64,000 nucleotides of DNA from Lacinutrix sp. WUR7 (GCF_016864015.1 NZ_CP045067.1:655001-719000); one strand, 5' to 3'. Positions 1 through 10,352 are shown, counted from the first letter of the stretch. The notes: a model not told the origin generated them from the letters alone. Numbers and translations are program-made.

Positions 1-1540
1 CGCTGCTCTGAATCCGGATCAATTCGATTATAAAAAGTATTTAGAGAAACAATATATCTATCATCAAATATATGCTAGTAGTTCTACTCTTTTCCGCGTA
101 AGCGAAACCATACACACACCAATTGGTTATGCTGGTCTATTGCGAAATACTATAAACTCAAAGCTTAAAAAACATCATTTTAAAGCCGATGAGTTATCCA
201 TAATTAACGCATTAATTTTAGGACAACGACAAAACATAAGTAAGCATATTTACACTAATTATGTAAACGCTGGCGCTATTCATATTCTTGCTGTTTCTGG
301 CTTACATGTTGGTATTTTGTTACTGTTATTAAACACCATTTTCAAACCTTTAGAACGCATTAAAAAAGGAAAAATCTTAAAAATGATTATTATTCTAATC
401 CTTCTTTGGTGTTATGCGCTCATTGCGGGCGCATCTGCCTCTATTATTAGAGCGGCAACCATGTTTAGTGTTGTTGCTATTGGCATGCATTTAAAACGAC
501 CTAGTAACATTTATAACACCTTGGCTATTTCCGTTTTTTTCATCCTACTATTCAAGCCTTTGTTTCTGTTTGATGTGGGTTTTCAGTTAAGTTATATGGC
601 GGTTTTAGCCATTGTTTCTATTCAGCCTATACTTTACAAAATTTGGAAACCAAGATTTTGGGTCACCGATAAACTTTGGCAAATTACTACCGTTACCATT
701 GCAGCACAATTTGGTGTTTTACCCATTAGCTTGTTTTATTTTCATCAGTTTCCAGGACTGTTTTGGTTGTCTAATATTGTGGTGATTCCGTTGATAGGAA
801 TTATTCTTGCTAGTGGCATTATAGTAATTCTTTTGGCTTTATTGAATGCCTTACCACAATTTTTATCAGATAGTTTCGGAAGTATTATTAGCTTAATGAA
901 TACTTTTTTTGAATGGATTGCGAGTAAGGAACAATTCCTCTTTCAAGGCATCCCTTTTCATATCCTTTATGTGGTTACTTCGTATTTAATAATCATAGCA
1001 ATAGTGAGGATATATGTAAAGAGAAACTATACTACTTTGGTGTATTTATGTCTTGCCATATTAAGTTTACAAATAGCCATTATTTATACTAAATATGAAA
1101 ATAGCAAGAATGCTTTTATCGTCTTTCAGAAAAGCAGAAACACGATTATAGGTGTAAAAGGAAATAAAACGCTACAGGTTTTTCATAATTTAGATTCCAT
1201 TACCAATAACAAAACCATAGGTACTTTTGCTGTTGCTAATTTTACGGAAACGATTAAAGAAGACACTTTACGAGATCTCTTTTTATACCGAAACCATAAA
1301 ATCTTAATAGTGGACAGCCTTGGTATTTATAACCTAAAAAGTGTGCAACCGGATTTTGTTTTATTACGAAATTCGCCAAAGATAAATTTAGAAAGACTGA
1401 TTGATTCTATACAACCAAAAAGCATTATTGCAGATGGTAGCAATTACAAATCGTATGTAGCACGTTGGGAAGATACTTGTAAAAAAAGAAAACTCCCATT
1501 TCACCAAACTGGTAAAAAGGGAGCTTTTATATTAGAATAA
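1..1540 (+). CDS. comEC: ComEC/Rec2-family DNA-uptake channel protein, 5'-truncated
   Basis: The reading frame is open from base 2, so the gene starts before the window; the TTG at 140 is internal. The first residues (NPDQFDYKKYL) match the end of the N-terminal DUF4131 region of flavobacterial ComEC. The core competence domain follows, with the conserved HILAVSGLHVGIL segment and about eight hydrophobic helices. The C-terminal part is short and looks like the reduced metallo-beta-lactamase-like tail seen in Bacteroidota ComEC. ComEC family proteins form the inner-membrane channel for single-stranded DNA in natural transformation. The gene converges on a thioredoxin gene, with a hairpin between them. 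Family assignment is firm; whether the cell is competent cannot be seen here. Confidence 0.9.
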   Translation, partial: AALNPDQFDYKKYLEKQYIYHQIYASSSTLFRVSETIHTPIGYAGLLRNTINSKLKKHHFKADELSIINALILGQRQNISKHIYTNYVNAGAIHILAVSGLHVGILLLLLNTIFKPLERIKKGKILKMIIILILLWCYALIAGASASIIRAATMFSVVAIGMHLKRPSNIYNTLAISVFFILLFKPLFLFDVGFQLSYMAVLAIVSIQPILYKIWKPRFWVTDKLWQITTVTIAAQFGVLPISLFYFHQFPGLFWLSNIVVIPLIGIILASGIIVILLALLNALPQFLSDSFGSIISLMNTFFEWIASKEQFLFQGIPFHILYVVTSYLIIIAIVRIYVKRNYTTLVYLCLAILSLQIAIIYTKYENSKNAFIVFQKSRNTIIGVKGNKTLQVFHNLDSITNNKTIGTFAVANFTETIKEDTLRDLFLYRNHKILIVDSLGIYNLKSVQPDFVLLRNSPKINLERLIDSIQPKSIIADGSNYKSYVARWEDTCKKRKLPFHQTGKKGAFILE

Positions 1541-1544
1541 TCGC

Positions 1545-1563
1545 TTCTGAAACAAGTTCAGAA
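1545..1563. terminator. Hairpin between convergent comEC and thioredoxin genes
   Basis: A perfect 7-bp inverted repeat (TTCTGAA / TTCAGAA) with a 5-nt loop lies between the two stop codons. It resembles a second CTGAA-N5-TTCAG hairpin at 10353-10373, so it may be a dispersed repeat that also serves as a terminator. There is no clear T-run. Confidence 0.45.
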
Positions 1564-1572
1564 TACCAAAAT

Positions 1573-2121
1573 TTATCCTTTAAATTCTGGTTTAAATGCT
1601 AAATAATATGCATCAAATGCATCTTGCGTACTTAGTTCTTTATAGTCGTCAGTCGCAAATATTTTTAAGTACAATTCTATTTGAACTGGCGTTTGATATC
1701 CTTTTATAGGAGCAATCAACTCAGCCTTTTCATCTAAGTATACAATAGTAGGATAGGCATTTACTTGAAAAAATCTAGCCAATTGATGCGCGCTATTACG
1801 TCTCTTCGCTTTAGCAGGATCATAACTTGGATTGGTATATTCTTTTCCTTTATAGTTTGCAACTTCATTACCTTCGGCATTAAACTTTACCGCATAGAAA
1901 TTTTCATTTACATACGCTGCAACTTCCTTATTTTGAAAGGTGTTTTTATCCAACATTTTACATGGCCCACACCACTCGGTATACATGTCCATCAGGATTT
2001 TTTTAGGTTCTTTCTTCTGAAGCTCTAAAGCTTCTTCAAAAGAAACCCATTTAATTTCTTGTGCAGTAATAGAACCAATGGTTAAAACTGCGAGTAAAAG
2101 TGTAAGTGCTAAATTTTTCAT
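1573..2121 (-). CDS. Exported thioredoxin-fold protein
   Basis: The 182-aa product has a signal peptide (residues 1-20, ending SITAQE) and a thioredoxin fold with the active site WCGPC (Cys51, Cys54). The cis-proline region follows (NAYPTIVYLD). It resembles the Thioredoxin_7/DUF255-like exported thioredoxins of Bacteroidota, which act as periplasmic disulfide reductants or isomerases. It is the last gene of a minus-strand run after two peptide transporters and a dipeptidyl peptidase; the 74-bp gap makes cotranscription possible but unproven. The substrate is unknown. Confidence 0.88.
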   Translation of the reverse strand: MKNLALTLLLAVLTIGSITAQEIKWVSFEEALELQKKEPKKILMDMYTEWCGPCKMLDKNTFQNKEVAAYVNENFYAVKFNAEGNEVANYKGKEYTNPSYDPAKAKRRNSAHQLARFFQVNAYPTIVYLDEKAELIAPIKGYQTPVQIELYLKIFATDDYKELSTQDAFDAYYLAFKPEFKG

Positions 2122-2195
2122 TGTATATAAATAACTTATTTGTGGTTTGTATCTTTTCAGAATTACAGTCTCAAAGACTATTCCAAAATTACAAA

Positions 2196-3974
2196 TTATT
2201 TTACGTTATGCATTAATCTTTTAAGAATAGGGTTTAAAACGATCGATACCAAACCAACAGCAATTGGTACTAGTGTAAATATTAAAAAGAAAGTGGATAA
2301 ACCGTGTTCTTCCGAAATCTTATCAATCATTCCTCCCATGGTTCCTGCTGCTTTTTGTCCGATAGCAATGGCTAAATACCAAATACCAAACATAAAACCA
2401 ATCATTCTTCCTGGCACCAATTTACTTAAATACGACAGTCCAACAGGCGAAATACAAAGTTCTCCCATAGTATGGAATACATATGCAAATATTAAAAAGA
2501 ACATACTCACAGAAGCTGTTTGTGCTCCTTGCTCAATTCCCATGGTACCCATTACTAAAACACCAAATCCTAAACCTAAAAGTATTAGTCCTAAGCCATA
2601 TTTCATGGCAGCACTAGGATTGTATTTACTTTCCCACCATTTAGAAAATAGAGGAGCCAATGTAATAATAAAGAAGGAGTTTAAAATACCAAACCAAGAT
2701 GCTCCCACTTCTGTAGCATCTTTGCTAAATTCTCTGTTCACTTTCCAAATAACAATTCCCCAAAGTGCAACAAATGCTAAACTTAAAACAATGTTAGAGT
2801 ATGGGATTTTAGAATATGTTTTCTTAAACAATAAATACAGAACCCAAGTAATAATTGCTAAAGGCCCTACTGTTAAGATTAAATCTACAATTTTAAATAT
2901 CATTGCAGAGGAACCTACTAAAACTCTATCTGTGTAATCTCTAGCAAAAATGGTCATCGACCCTAAAGACTGCTCAAAAGCAGCAAAGAAAAATACGGTA
3001 AAAATTCCAAAAATAGAAACCGCAATAATTTTGTCTCTTATAATTTTTGAATATCTAGAAATTCTTGTAATTATTAAATATAAAAATAAAACAAGTGCAG
3101 TAAGTATGGTAACGTTAGAACCGTCTAAACCTCCAATACTAAAATCTAGCATATTCACATTTCCAACTTTAGACATTGGATCATTAAATAAATATAAAAC
3201 TCCACCTAAAGCAGAAAGCACTATTAATACTTTATCTACTCCTGTAAAAGGGTTTAATTTTTCTTCTGTTGGATTATGTTCTGTAGGACTAACTTCATTG
3301 ATGTTTTGTGGCAATTCTACTTCGTAGACTTTAGAAGGCTTTTCACCAATTTGTCCAAATAAGTCTTTAGCTAACCAGAATTGTAACATTCCTAAGAACA
3401 TAAAAATCCCTGCAAGACCAAATCCCCAAGACCATCCAATATTTTCTGCTAAATAACCACAAAGCATCATACCAAAAAATGCTCCAGCATTTACTCCCAT
3501 ATAAAATATGGTGTATGCTCCATCTTTTTTAGACTCTTTGCCTTTATACATTTCAGAAATCATTGAAGTCACATTCGGCTTGAAAAAACCGGTACCAATA
3601 ACTAATAATGCTAGACCTAAATACAAAGTAAATTGCGTTTCAAAAACCATAGATGCGTGACCTAGCATCATGACAAAACAACCAATGATAACTGCCCATT
3701 TATAACCTGTGATCTTATCTGCAACCCAACCACCAACAATTGGTGTTAAATATAAAAGGGATGCATAGGTACCAATTAATGCTAAAGCGTGTTCTCTTGG
3801 CCATTCCCATCCAGGATTATCACCTATTAAAGGAGCTGTTAAAAATAACACTAGAAGAATACGCATTCCATAAAATGAAAAACGTTCCCACATTTCCGTA
3901 AAAAACAATACAAACAATCCAGCTGGATGTCCAATTACTTTGTCTTTAAATAGATTTTCTATATCTGTATTCAT
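2196..3974 (-). CDS. POT/PTR-family proton-coupled oligopeptide transporter (copy 1)
   Basis: A 592-aa inner-membrane protein with 12-14 hydrophobic helices. POT signatures are visible: FFTEMWERFSFYGMR in the first helix (the ExxERFxYYG motif), GGWVADKITGYKWA, and a late GELCISPVGLSYLSKLVP segment. This family imports di- and tripeptides with protons. The loop around residues 210-250 is longer than in the neighbouring copy. It lies 44 bp downstream of a second POT gene, and both follow a dipeptidyl peptidase IV-like gene, so the run looks like a peptide-use operon. Substrate range cannot be told from sequence. Confidence 0.93.
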   Translation of the reverse strand: MNTDIENLFKDKVIGHPAGLFVLFFTEMWERFSFYGMRILLVLFLTAPLIGDNPGWEWPREHALALIGTYASLLYLTPIVGGWVADKITGYKWAVIIGCFVMMLGHASMVFETQFTLYLGLALLVIGTGFFKPNVTSMISEMYKGKESKKDGAYTIFYMGVNAGAFFGMMLCGYLAENIGWSWGFGLAGIFMFLGMLQFWLAKDLFGQIGEKPSKVYEVELPQNINEVSPTEHNPTEEKLNPFTGVDKVLIVLSALGGVLYLFNDPMSKVGNVNMLDFSIGGLDGSNVTILTALVLFLYLIITRISRYSKIIRDKIIAVSIFGIFTVFFFAAFEQSLGSMTIFARDYTDRVLVGSSAMIFKIVDLILTVGPLAIITWVLYLLFKKTYSKIPYSNIVLSLAFVALWGIVIWKVNREFSKDATEVGASWFGILNSFFIITLAPLFSKWWESKYNPSAAMKYGLGLILLGLGFGVLVMGTMGIEQGAQTASVSMFFLIFAYVFHTMGELCISPVGLSYLSKLVPGRMIGFMFGIWYLAIAIGQKAAGTMGGMIDKISEEHGLSTFFLIFTLVPIAVGLVSIVLNPILKRLMHNVK

Positions 3975-4018
3975 GTATATAATTAATTAAGTTAGTTCTG
4001 TTTTATCTAATCCTTTAC

Positions 4019-5608
4019 TTATTCAATTCCGTGCATTTTTCTTTTAAGCATAGGCGTTAACAGTAACATAATTACAGCTGCTGCAATTGGAATTACAGTA
4101 AATATTAAAAAGAAATTGGACAGTCCATATTTTTCTGAAATTGGATCTATATAACTTCCTGTAAAACCTCCTAAAAGGTTGGCAAAGAAATTCGCAGTAA
4201 ACCAAATACCAAACATTAAACTCACTAATTTAACAGGTGCTAATTTACTAACGTATGACAACCCAACTGGTGAAACACAAAGTTCTCCCATAGTATGCAA
4301 GAAATAGGCACCAACTAAGAATATTAAACTAACAGAAGCTGTTTTTGCTCCATCTGGAATTGCAGATGCTCCATAAGCTAAAATTCCAAATCCTAAACCT
4401 ACTAATAGTAAACCTATTGCAAACTTCACTGGCCCTGAAGGATTTAATTTACTTTCCCAAAGCTTAGAAAACAATGGTGCAAACAAAATAATAAATAAAG
4501 AGTTTAATACAGAGAACCATGACGCAGGAACTTCTGTTGCATCCGATTGAAATTCTCTATTTAACATCCAAATTACAATTATCCAAATAATCACGAAGCT
4601 TAAACCTAATAATATATTTGCTAAAGAGTATTTACTAAATGTTTGTTTAAACAGCATTGCTAAAACATAGGTAATTACCAACATTGGCACTACTGTTATT
4701 ATGGTATTCACGATTTTAAAAGTCATCGCTGCACTACCAACTAAAGCTCTATCTGTATAATCTGCTGCAAAAACGGTCATAGAACCACCTGCTTGTTCAA
4801 AAGCCCACCAGAAAAACACGACGAATAAAGAAAAGACACCAATTACAAACATTCTATCTCTTACTACTTTAGAGCTTTCTGCTTCTTCAATAACTTCTTC
4901 AATGTTATGTTCTAATTTTTCAACACTATGTTCTATTACGTCTTCAAAATCTTCCGATTGTTTCGGTGATAATCCAATTTTTCCAAATATTTTTTGAGTG
5001 AAATAAAATTGTAACATTCCTAAAAACATAAAAACACCAGCAAGTCCAAAACCAAAATGCCATCCTATATTTTCTCCAATGTAACCACATAAAAGAATAC
5101 CTAAAAATGCGCCTGCATTAATTCCCATATAGAAAATGGTATAACCACCATCTTTCTCTTTTCCTTGTGTTTTATACAATTGACCAACCATGGAAGAAAT
5201 ATTTGGTTTAAAAAAACCGTTTCCAATAATTAGACAAGTTAATCCAGCATAGAAAAACATAGATGTAATTCCTTCTAATGCCATGGAAGCATGACCTAAG
5301 GTCATAATAAAGGCTCCAAGCACAACAGCTCTTCGATACCCCATAAATTTATCTGCTATAAAACCACCAATAATTGGGGTTAAATAAACGAGTCCTGTAT
5401 ACCATCCATAAAGAACTAATGCATCGGCTCTACTCCATTCCCATCCACCATCTATAATAGTAGATACTAAAAACAGTACTAATAAAGCACGCATTCCATA
5501 GTAAGAAAAACGCTCCCACATTTCTGTAAAGAAAAGCACGAACAACCCAGCAGGATGTCCTAAAACTGTTTTTTGATTCTCCGCAGAACCTCCAAATTTA
5601 TATTCCAT
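4019..5608 (-). CDS. POT/PTR-family proton-coupled oligopeptide transporter (copy 2)
   Basis: A 529-aa membrane protein, clearly paralogous to the next gene downstream. The first 40 residues are nearly the same (GHPAGLFVLFFTEMWERFSYYG), and both carry the NGFFKPN/GTGFFKPN and GELCxSPVGLSY motifs. The central cytoplasmic loop (about residues 205-245) is acidic and charged. It lies 53 bp after the S9 peptidase. The pair probably arose by tandem duplication and then diverged in loop length; the two may differ in peptide preference. Function as a di/tripeptide importer rests on the family. Confidence 0.93.
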   Translation of the reverse strand: MEYKFGGSAENQKTVLGHPAGLFVLFFTEMWERFSYYGMRALLVLFLVSTIIDGGWEWSRADALVLYGWYTGLVYLTPIIGGFIADKFMGYRRAVVLGAFIMTLGHASMALEGITSMFFYAGLTCLIIGNGFFKPNISSMVGQLYKTQGKEKDGGYTIFYMGINAGAFLGILLCGYIGENIGWHFGFGLAGVFMFLGMLQFYFTQKIFGKIGLSPKQSEDFEDVIEHSVEKLEHNIEEVIEEAESSKVVRDRMFVIGVFSLFVVFFWWAFEQAGGSMTVFAADYTDRALVGSAAMTFKIVNTIITVVPMLVITYVLAMLFKQTFSKYSLANILLGLSFVIIWIIVIWMLNREFQSDATEVPASWFSVLNSLFIILFAPLFSKLWESKLNPSGPVKFAIGLLLVGLGFGILAYGASAIPDGAKTASVSLIFLVGAYFLHTMGELCVSPVGLSYVSKLAPVKLVSLMFGIWFTANFFANLLGGFTGSYIDPISEKYGLSNFFLIFTVIPIAAAVIMLLLTPMLKRKMHGIE

Positions 5609-5661
5609 GTTTATTTATTTTAGTTAGTTTATCCTTTAATATTTTTTTGTTCTTTGTTAAC

Positions 5662-7860
5662 TTATTTCTTAAGTCTTTTATCTCCAAGCTTATCGTTAAT
5701 AAAGTTTGTCATTTTTTTATACAAATGCAATCTGGTGTTACCACCATAAATACCGTGATTTTTATCTGGATAAATCATCCACTCAAACTGCTTATCGGCT
5801 TGTACCAAAGCTTCTACCATTCGCATGGTGTTTTGCACATGCACGTTATCATCCGCTGTACCGTGAATTAAAAGAAAATCTCCTGTTAATTTATCTACAT
5901 GATTTATTGGCGAGTTGTCATCATAACCACTTGCATTTTCTTGAGGTGTAGTCATATAACGTTCGGTATAAATAGAATCATAGAATCTCCAGCTAGTTAC
6001 AGGAGCAACAGCAATAGCCATTTTAAAGACATCGTTTCCTTTAAACAATGCATTACTACTCATAAAACCACCATAACTCCAACCCCAGATTCCAATTCTA
6101 GAAGCATCAATATAAGACCTTGCTCCTAATTGCTTAGCAGCTTCAATTTGGTCTTCAACTTCGTATTTACCCAATTCGTTTTGCGTTACTTTTTTAAAGT
6201 CGGCTCCTTTAAAACCTGTTCCTCTTCCATCTACACAAGCAATAATATAACCTTGTTGTGCTAAATGTTGGTACCAATAGTCATTTGCACCATTCCAACG
6301 ATTTGCAACCTGTTGTGATCCTGGTCCAGAATATTGATACATAAATAATGGGTATTCTTTATTCGCATCAAAATCTGCTGGTTTAATCATCCACATATTT
6401 AAATCGTTACCATTTACATTAATGGTTGAAAATTCCTTTTTAGAAGTGGTATACGCTAATACTTTTTTAGAAAGTGCATCATTATCTTTTATACTTTTCA
6501 CTAAATCTCCAGTCGAGGCATTGTTTAGTGTATATTCTGGCGGAGTTGTTGCGTTAGAAAACGTATTGATGAAGTATGTAAAATCTGCACTAAACGAAGC
6601 ATTATTTGTTCCTGTGCTTTTTGTAAGTCTTGTTTTATTATTTCCGTTTAAATCAATTTTATATACATCTCGATTTATAGAACCATTTTCTACAGACTGA
6701 TAATATATAACATCATTTTTTTCATCAAAACCATAGTAACTGGTTACTTCCCAGTTTCCTTTAGTGATTTGATTGATAAGTTTCCCTTTTTTATCATAAT
6801 GATAAATGTGGTTATACCCATCCTTTTCGCTCGTCCAAATAAAGCTATTATCCTTTAAAAAAGTAAGATTATCGGTTACATCTACATAGGCTTTATCCTT
6901 TTCTGCTAACACTAAATCTGTCTTACCTTTTTTAGCATCAATCATCCAAAGATCTAATTCATCTTGATGCCTGTTCATGTATTGCGCACTTAAGACATTT
7001 GCTTCATTCGTCCATTTTATTCTAGGAATATAAAAATCAGTATAGGCTTTTTCTAATTTTACTTCGGAAGCTTTATTCGATTTCAAATCGTATAAATGCA
7101 AAGAAACAACAGCATTTTTTTCACCTGCTTTTGGGTATTTAAAAACTTGCTGTGTTTGGTATAAAGCCGATCCATAAATATCCATAGAAAATTCAGGAAC
7201 CTCCGTTTCATCAAATCGTATAAACGCTAATCTATCACTAGCCGCATTCCATTCAAAAGCGCGAACAAATCCAAATTCTTCTTCATAAACCCAGTCGGTA
7301 ATACCATTAATAATTTTATTTTTTTCGCCATCGAAAGTGATTTGTTTCGTTTCACCGGAATTCAAATCTTTAACAAATAAATTATTATTTAAACCATAAG
7401 CTACCTTAGTTCCATCTGGTGAAAAGGTTGGTTCTTGTATTTTTTCTTCAGCAATTAAAGTTACCAAAGCATTTTTAGTATCATACACATAAAACTTCCC
7501 TAGGGTAGATCTTCTAAAAATAGACTCCACATCTGTAGCTAAAACAATCTTACTTTCATCATCACTAAACGTGTAATCTGAAAAATAAGGTATAGCTTCT
7601 AGGTTAGCAGAACTGACTAGAGTTTTCACTTTACTTAGTGTTTTATAATCGTAAACATCTATTGTTGTGATTCTTGAAGTTCTATCAAAATTTAAAACAG
7701 AGTATTGTTGTCCGTTTTTCATGGAATGCAAAGCATCCATTCTTTCGGTTCTAAAAGAACCATTCCAGATATCTTCAAGTGAAATGTTTTTAGTTTGCGC
7801 TGTTGTAGAGATTGCAGTTATAAAAAGGCAACTAAATAGGAAGAATTTAAAAGTTCGCAT
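5662..7860 (-). CDS. Dipeptidyl peptidase IV-like S9 serine peptidase
   Basis: A 732-aa exported peptidase. I place the start at the ATG at 7860 because a signal peptide follows directly (MRTFKFFLFSCLFITAIS); a longer frame reaches 7926 but adds an unlikely N-terminus. Residues 30-460 form the DPP IV N-terminal beta-propeller, including a DWVYEEE segment whose Glu residues bind the substrate N-terminus in this family. The C-terminal alpha/beta-hydrolase has the nucleophile in GWSYGG (about Ser595), Asp in HGTADD (about 670) and His in KNHG (about 702). It would remove X-Pro or X-Ala dipeptides in the periplasm. The two transporter genes directly downstream fit uptake of the products. Confidence 0.93.
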   Translation of the reverse strand: MRTFKFFLFSCLFITAISTTAQTKNISLEDIWNGSFRTERMDALHSMKNGQQYSVLNFDRTSRITTIDVYDYKTLSKVKTLVSSANLEAIPYFSDYTFSDDESKIVLATDVESIFRRSTLGKFYVYDTKNALVTLIAEEKIQEPTFSPDGTKVAYGLNNNLFVKDLNSGETKQITFDGEKNKIINGITDWVYEEEFGFVRAFEWNAASDRLAFIRFDETEVPEFSMDIYGSALYQTQQVFKYPKAGEKNAVVSLHLYDLKSNKASEVKLEKAYTDFYIPRIKWTNEANVLSAQYMNRHQDELDLWMIDAKKGKTDLVLAEKDKAYVDVTDNLTFLKDNSFIWTSEKDGYNHIYHYDKKGKLINQITKGNWEVTSYYGFDEKNDVIYYQSVENGSINRDVYKIDLNGNNKTRLTKSTGTNNASFSADFTYFINTFSNATTPPEYTLNNASTGDLVKSIKDNDALSKKVLAYTTSKKEFSTINVNGNDLNMWMIKPADFDANKEYPLFMYQYSGPGSQQVANRWNGANDYWYQHLAQQGYIIACVDGRGTGFKGADFKKVTQNELGKYEVEDQIEAAKQLGARSYIDASRIGIWGWSYGGFMSSNALFKGNDVFKMAIAVAPVTSWRFYDSIYTERYMTTPQENASGYDDNSPINHVDKLTGDFLLIHGTADDNVHVQNTMRMVEALVQADKQFEWMIYPDKNHGIYGGNTRLHLYKKMTNFINDKLGDKRLKK

Positions 7861-8023
7861 TAAAAATAATGATTTTATGAAATGAATGTCAAGTTTACTA
7901 AAAAATAAGCAAAAAACCGTAAACATTAACAGTAAATTGAAGTTGTAAATACTAAAAACAGCTTCGGTTTTAAGTTACAAAAACTTAAGTTACTTAAATG
8001 AAAACCATTAAAAATTGGAATAC

Positions 8024-8031
8024 TATCTTTG
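8024..8031 (+). promoter_or_regulatory. Possible -7 box of the HMG-CoA reductase gene
   Basis: TATCTTTG fits the Bacteroidota TAnnTTTG -7 element and lies 19 bp before the ATG at 8051. I see no good TTTG -33 element at the expected distance, so the call is tentative. Confidence 0.4.
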
Positions 8032-8050
8032 TGTTTCAAAAACATAGTAC

Positions 8051-9343
8051 ATGAGTGCACCTATTTCTGGCTTTTCTAAGTTAACGAAATCTAAAAAGAT
8101 AGATTGGATTGTAGAAACTTATTTTTCAAATAAGGAGGAAGCTAAAAAAATTATAAAGCAATATTGGAACACCAATATAACCCTTCAAAACTTACATGAT
8201 GAGTTTATAGAAAATACGATAACCAATTATTATCTACCATTTGGTGTTGCGCCTAATTTTTTAATAAATGGCAAGATGCATACCATACCAATGGCTATCG
8301 AAGAAAGTTCAGTAGTTGCTGCTGCTAGTAAAGCTGCCAAATTCTGGTTAGCACATGGTGGTTTTAAAACAAAAGTACTTTCTACCACTAAAATCGGACA
8401 AGTACATTTTATGTATTCTGGAGATTTTAAAACATTGGAAACCTTTTTTAACCGCATAAAAACACAACTGATTACAGATGTAAAACCCATAACCAAGAAT
8501 ATGGAAAAACGTGGTGGAGGTGTTTTAGATATTGTTTTAAAAGATAAAACCGAAGACATTTCTGGCTATTACCAACTACATGCAACCTTTGAAACACAAG
8601 ATGCTATGGGAGCCAATTTTATAAACTCTTGTTTAGAGCAATTTGCTAAAACGTTTAAAGCGGAAGCGGAAAAACAGTTACAAGACACCATAGAAATTGT
8701 AATGAGTATTTTATCTAATTACGTTCCCGATTGTTTAGTTCGCGCAGAAGTAAGTTGCAAATTAGAAGATCTACCAGAAGACGATTTTGATGCTGAAAAA
8801 TTTGTTCAAGCTGTTCGTATTGCAGAAGTAGAACCATACAGAGCAGTGACACACAACAAAGGAATCATGAATGGAATTGATGCTGTGGTTTTAGCAACTG
8901 GAAACGATTTTAGAGCAGTCGAAGCTGGCGTGCATGCCTATGCTGCTAGAAACGGAAAATATAGTAGTTTGACTCATGCTAAAATTGAAAATGGGGTATT
9001 TACCTTTTGGATGGAAATCCCGTTAGCATTAGGAACCGTTGGTGGATTAACGAATTTGCATCCTTTAGTAAAATTAGCTTTAGAACTTTTACATAAACCA
9101 AGCGCAAAGGAGTTAATGCAAATAGTTGCTGTTGCCGGATTAGCACAAAATTTTGGTGCTTTACGCTCTTTAACCACCACAGGAATTCAAGAAGGACACA
9201 TGAAAATGCACTTGATGAATATCTTAAACCAAATGGAAGCTACAGAAGCTGAAAAAGAAAAGATGGTACATCATTTTAAAACCAACACCGTTACGCATAG
9301 CGCGGTTGTAGAAGCTTTTAATGCTTTAAGATTGAAAAAATAA
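8051..9343 (+). CDS. mvaA: Hydroxymethylglutaryl-CoA reductase (class II type)
   Basis: A 430-aa soluble enzyme. Class II HMG-CoA reductase landmarks are present: an N-terminal ENTITNYYLPFGVAPNF stretch, EESSVVAAASKAA, the DAMGANFINS motif, GIDAVVLATGNDFRAVEAG, and GTVGG in the cofactor region. The enzyme links HMG-CoA and mevalonate. It is named degradative in some databases because of the Pseudomonas enzyme, but Bacteroidota that use the mevalonate route for isoprenoids carry this class, so a biosynthetic role is likely. A GHMP kinase starts 42 bp downstream in the same direction, which supports a mevalonate-pathway operon. It is divergent from the S9 peptidase operon. Confidence 0.93.
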   Translation: MSAPISGFSKLTKSKKIDWIVETYFSNKEEAKKIIKQYWNTNITLQNLHDEFIENTITNYYLPFGVAPNFLINGKMHTIPMAIEESSVVAAASKAAKFWLAHGGFKTKVLSTTKIGQVHFMYSGDFKTLETFFNRIKTQLITDVKPITKNMEKRGGGVLDIVLKDKTEDISGYYQLHATFETQDAMGANFINSCLEQFAKTFKAEAEKQLQDTIEIVMSILSNYVPDCLVRAEVSCKLEDLPEDDFDAEKFVQAVRIAEVEPYRAVTHNKGIMNGIDAVVLATGNDFRAVEAGVHAYAARNGKYSSLTHAKIENGVFTFWMEIPLALGTVGGLTNLHPLVKLALELLHKPSAKELMQIVAVAGLAQNFGALRSLTTTGIQEGHMKMHLMNILNQMEATEAEKEKMVHHFKTNTVTHSAVVEAFNALRLKK

Positions 9344-9385
9344 CAACGAATAAATTGTCCTTTCGAATTTATCGAAAAATTCCAC

Positions 9386-10339
9386 ATGAAGCATCAAACT
9401 TTTTATAGCCGCGGAAAATTATTACTTACTGGAGAATATGTAGTTCTAGATGGTGCTTTAGCACTTGCCGTACCTACAAAATTCGGACAGAGTTTAGTTG
9501 TTGAAGAAATAGAAGCACCTACAATTACCTGGAAAAGTTTCGATGAAAAGAAGCAGGTTTGGTTTGAAGCAGAATTTCATTTTGAGAACAATGAGATTTC
9601 TCTACATACTCAAAATGACAACGAGATTTCTAATAGACTTTTAGAAATCCTTCAAGCAGCTCAAGAACTTAATCCGCAGCTTTTAAAAGACAAGAAAGGC
9701 TTTAAAATAACTACGCTATTAGAATTCCCAAAAAACTGGGGACTTGGCACATCTTCTACGCTAATCCATAATATTGCGAGTTGGGCAAATGTAGATGCAT
9801 ACCAATTATTAGAGAAAACCTTCGGTGGAAGCGGTTATGATATTGCTTGTGCACAAAACGATTCGGCAATTACGTATCAATTGCATAATAGTGCGATTTC
9901 TAGACAAGCTCGAAACGACAAACGCACCGTAAATCCAATTTCTTTTAATCCTTCATTTAAAGAACATTTATATTTTGTGCATTTAAACAAAAAGCAAAAT
10001 AGTAGAGATGGTATTGCGCAATACAAAAAGAACAACTTTAATCTAGAAATAGCTCTTGCAGAAATAGATGCAATAACCAAAGACATGATTACTTGTAAGA
10101 CGCTGGATGCTTTCGATATTCTAATAGAAAAGCATGAACAAATCATTTCAGAAATCATACACTTAAAACCTGTTAAAGAAGTTCTTTTTAACGACTTTAA
10201 AGGAAGCATTAAAAGTCTTGGTGCTTGGGGAGGAGATTTTGTTTTGGTGAGTTCTAAAACCAATCCGACAGCATACTTTAAGAATAAAGGTTTTGATACT
10301 ATTTTAGCCTTTGATGAAATGGTTGCAAGTATTTATTAA
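9386..10339 (+). CDS. GYDIA-type GHMP kinase (mevalonate-kinase-like)
   Basis: A 317-aa small-molecule kinase of the GHMP superfamily. The N-terminus (FYSRGKLLLTGEYVVLDGALALAVP) is the usual GHMP substrate-binding start. The ATP loop reads WGLGTSSTL, a form of PxGxGxSS, at about residues 117-125. GGSGYDIACA is the signature that gives the GYDIA group its name. A C-terminal GAWGGDF segment matches GHMP motif 3. Context with HMG-CoA reductase suggests a mevalonate or phosphomevalonate kinase step, but the exact substrate of this group is not settled from sequence. Confidence 0.85.
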   Translation: MKHQTFYSRGKLLLTGEYVVLDGALALAVPTKFGQSLVVEEIEAPTITWKSFDEKKQVWFEAEFHFENNEISLHTQNDNEISNRLLEILQAAQELNPQLLKDKKGFKITTLLEFPKNWGLGTSSTLIHNIASWANVDAYQLLEKTFGGSGYDIACAQNDSAITYQLHNSAISRQARNDKRTVNPISFNPSFKEHLYFVHLNKKQNSRDGIAQYKKNNFNLEIALAEIDAITKDMITCKTLDAFDILIEKHEQIISEIIHLKPVKEVLFNDFKGSIKSLGAWGGDFVLVSSKTNPTAYFKNKGFDTILAFDEMVASIY

Positions 10340-10352
10340 GTGTTAGTATTAG

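Noticed and set aside
2140-2937. A 265-codon plus-strand frame
   Set aside because: It runs antisense to a clear POT transporter gene, has Pro/Lys/Ile-rich composition typical of a shadow frame and no domain.
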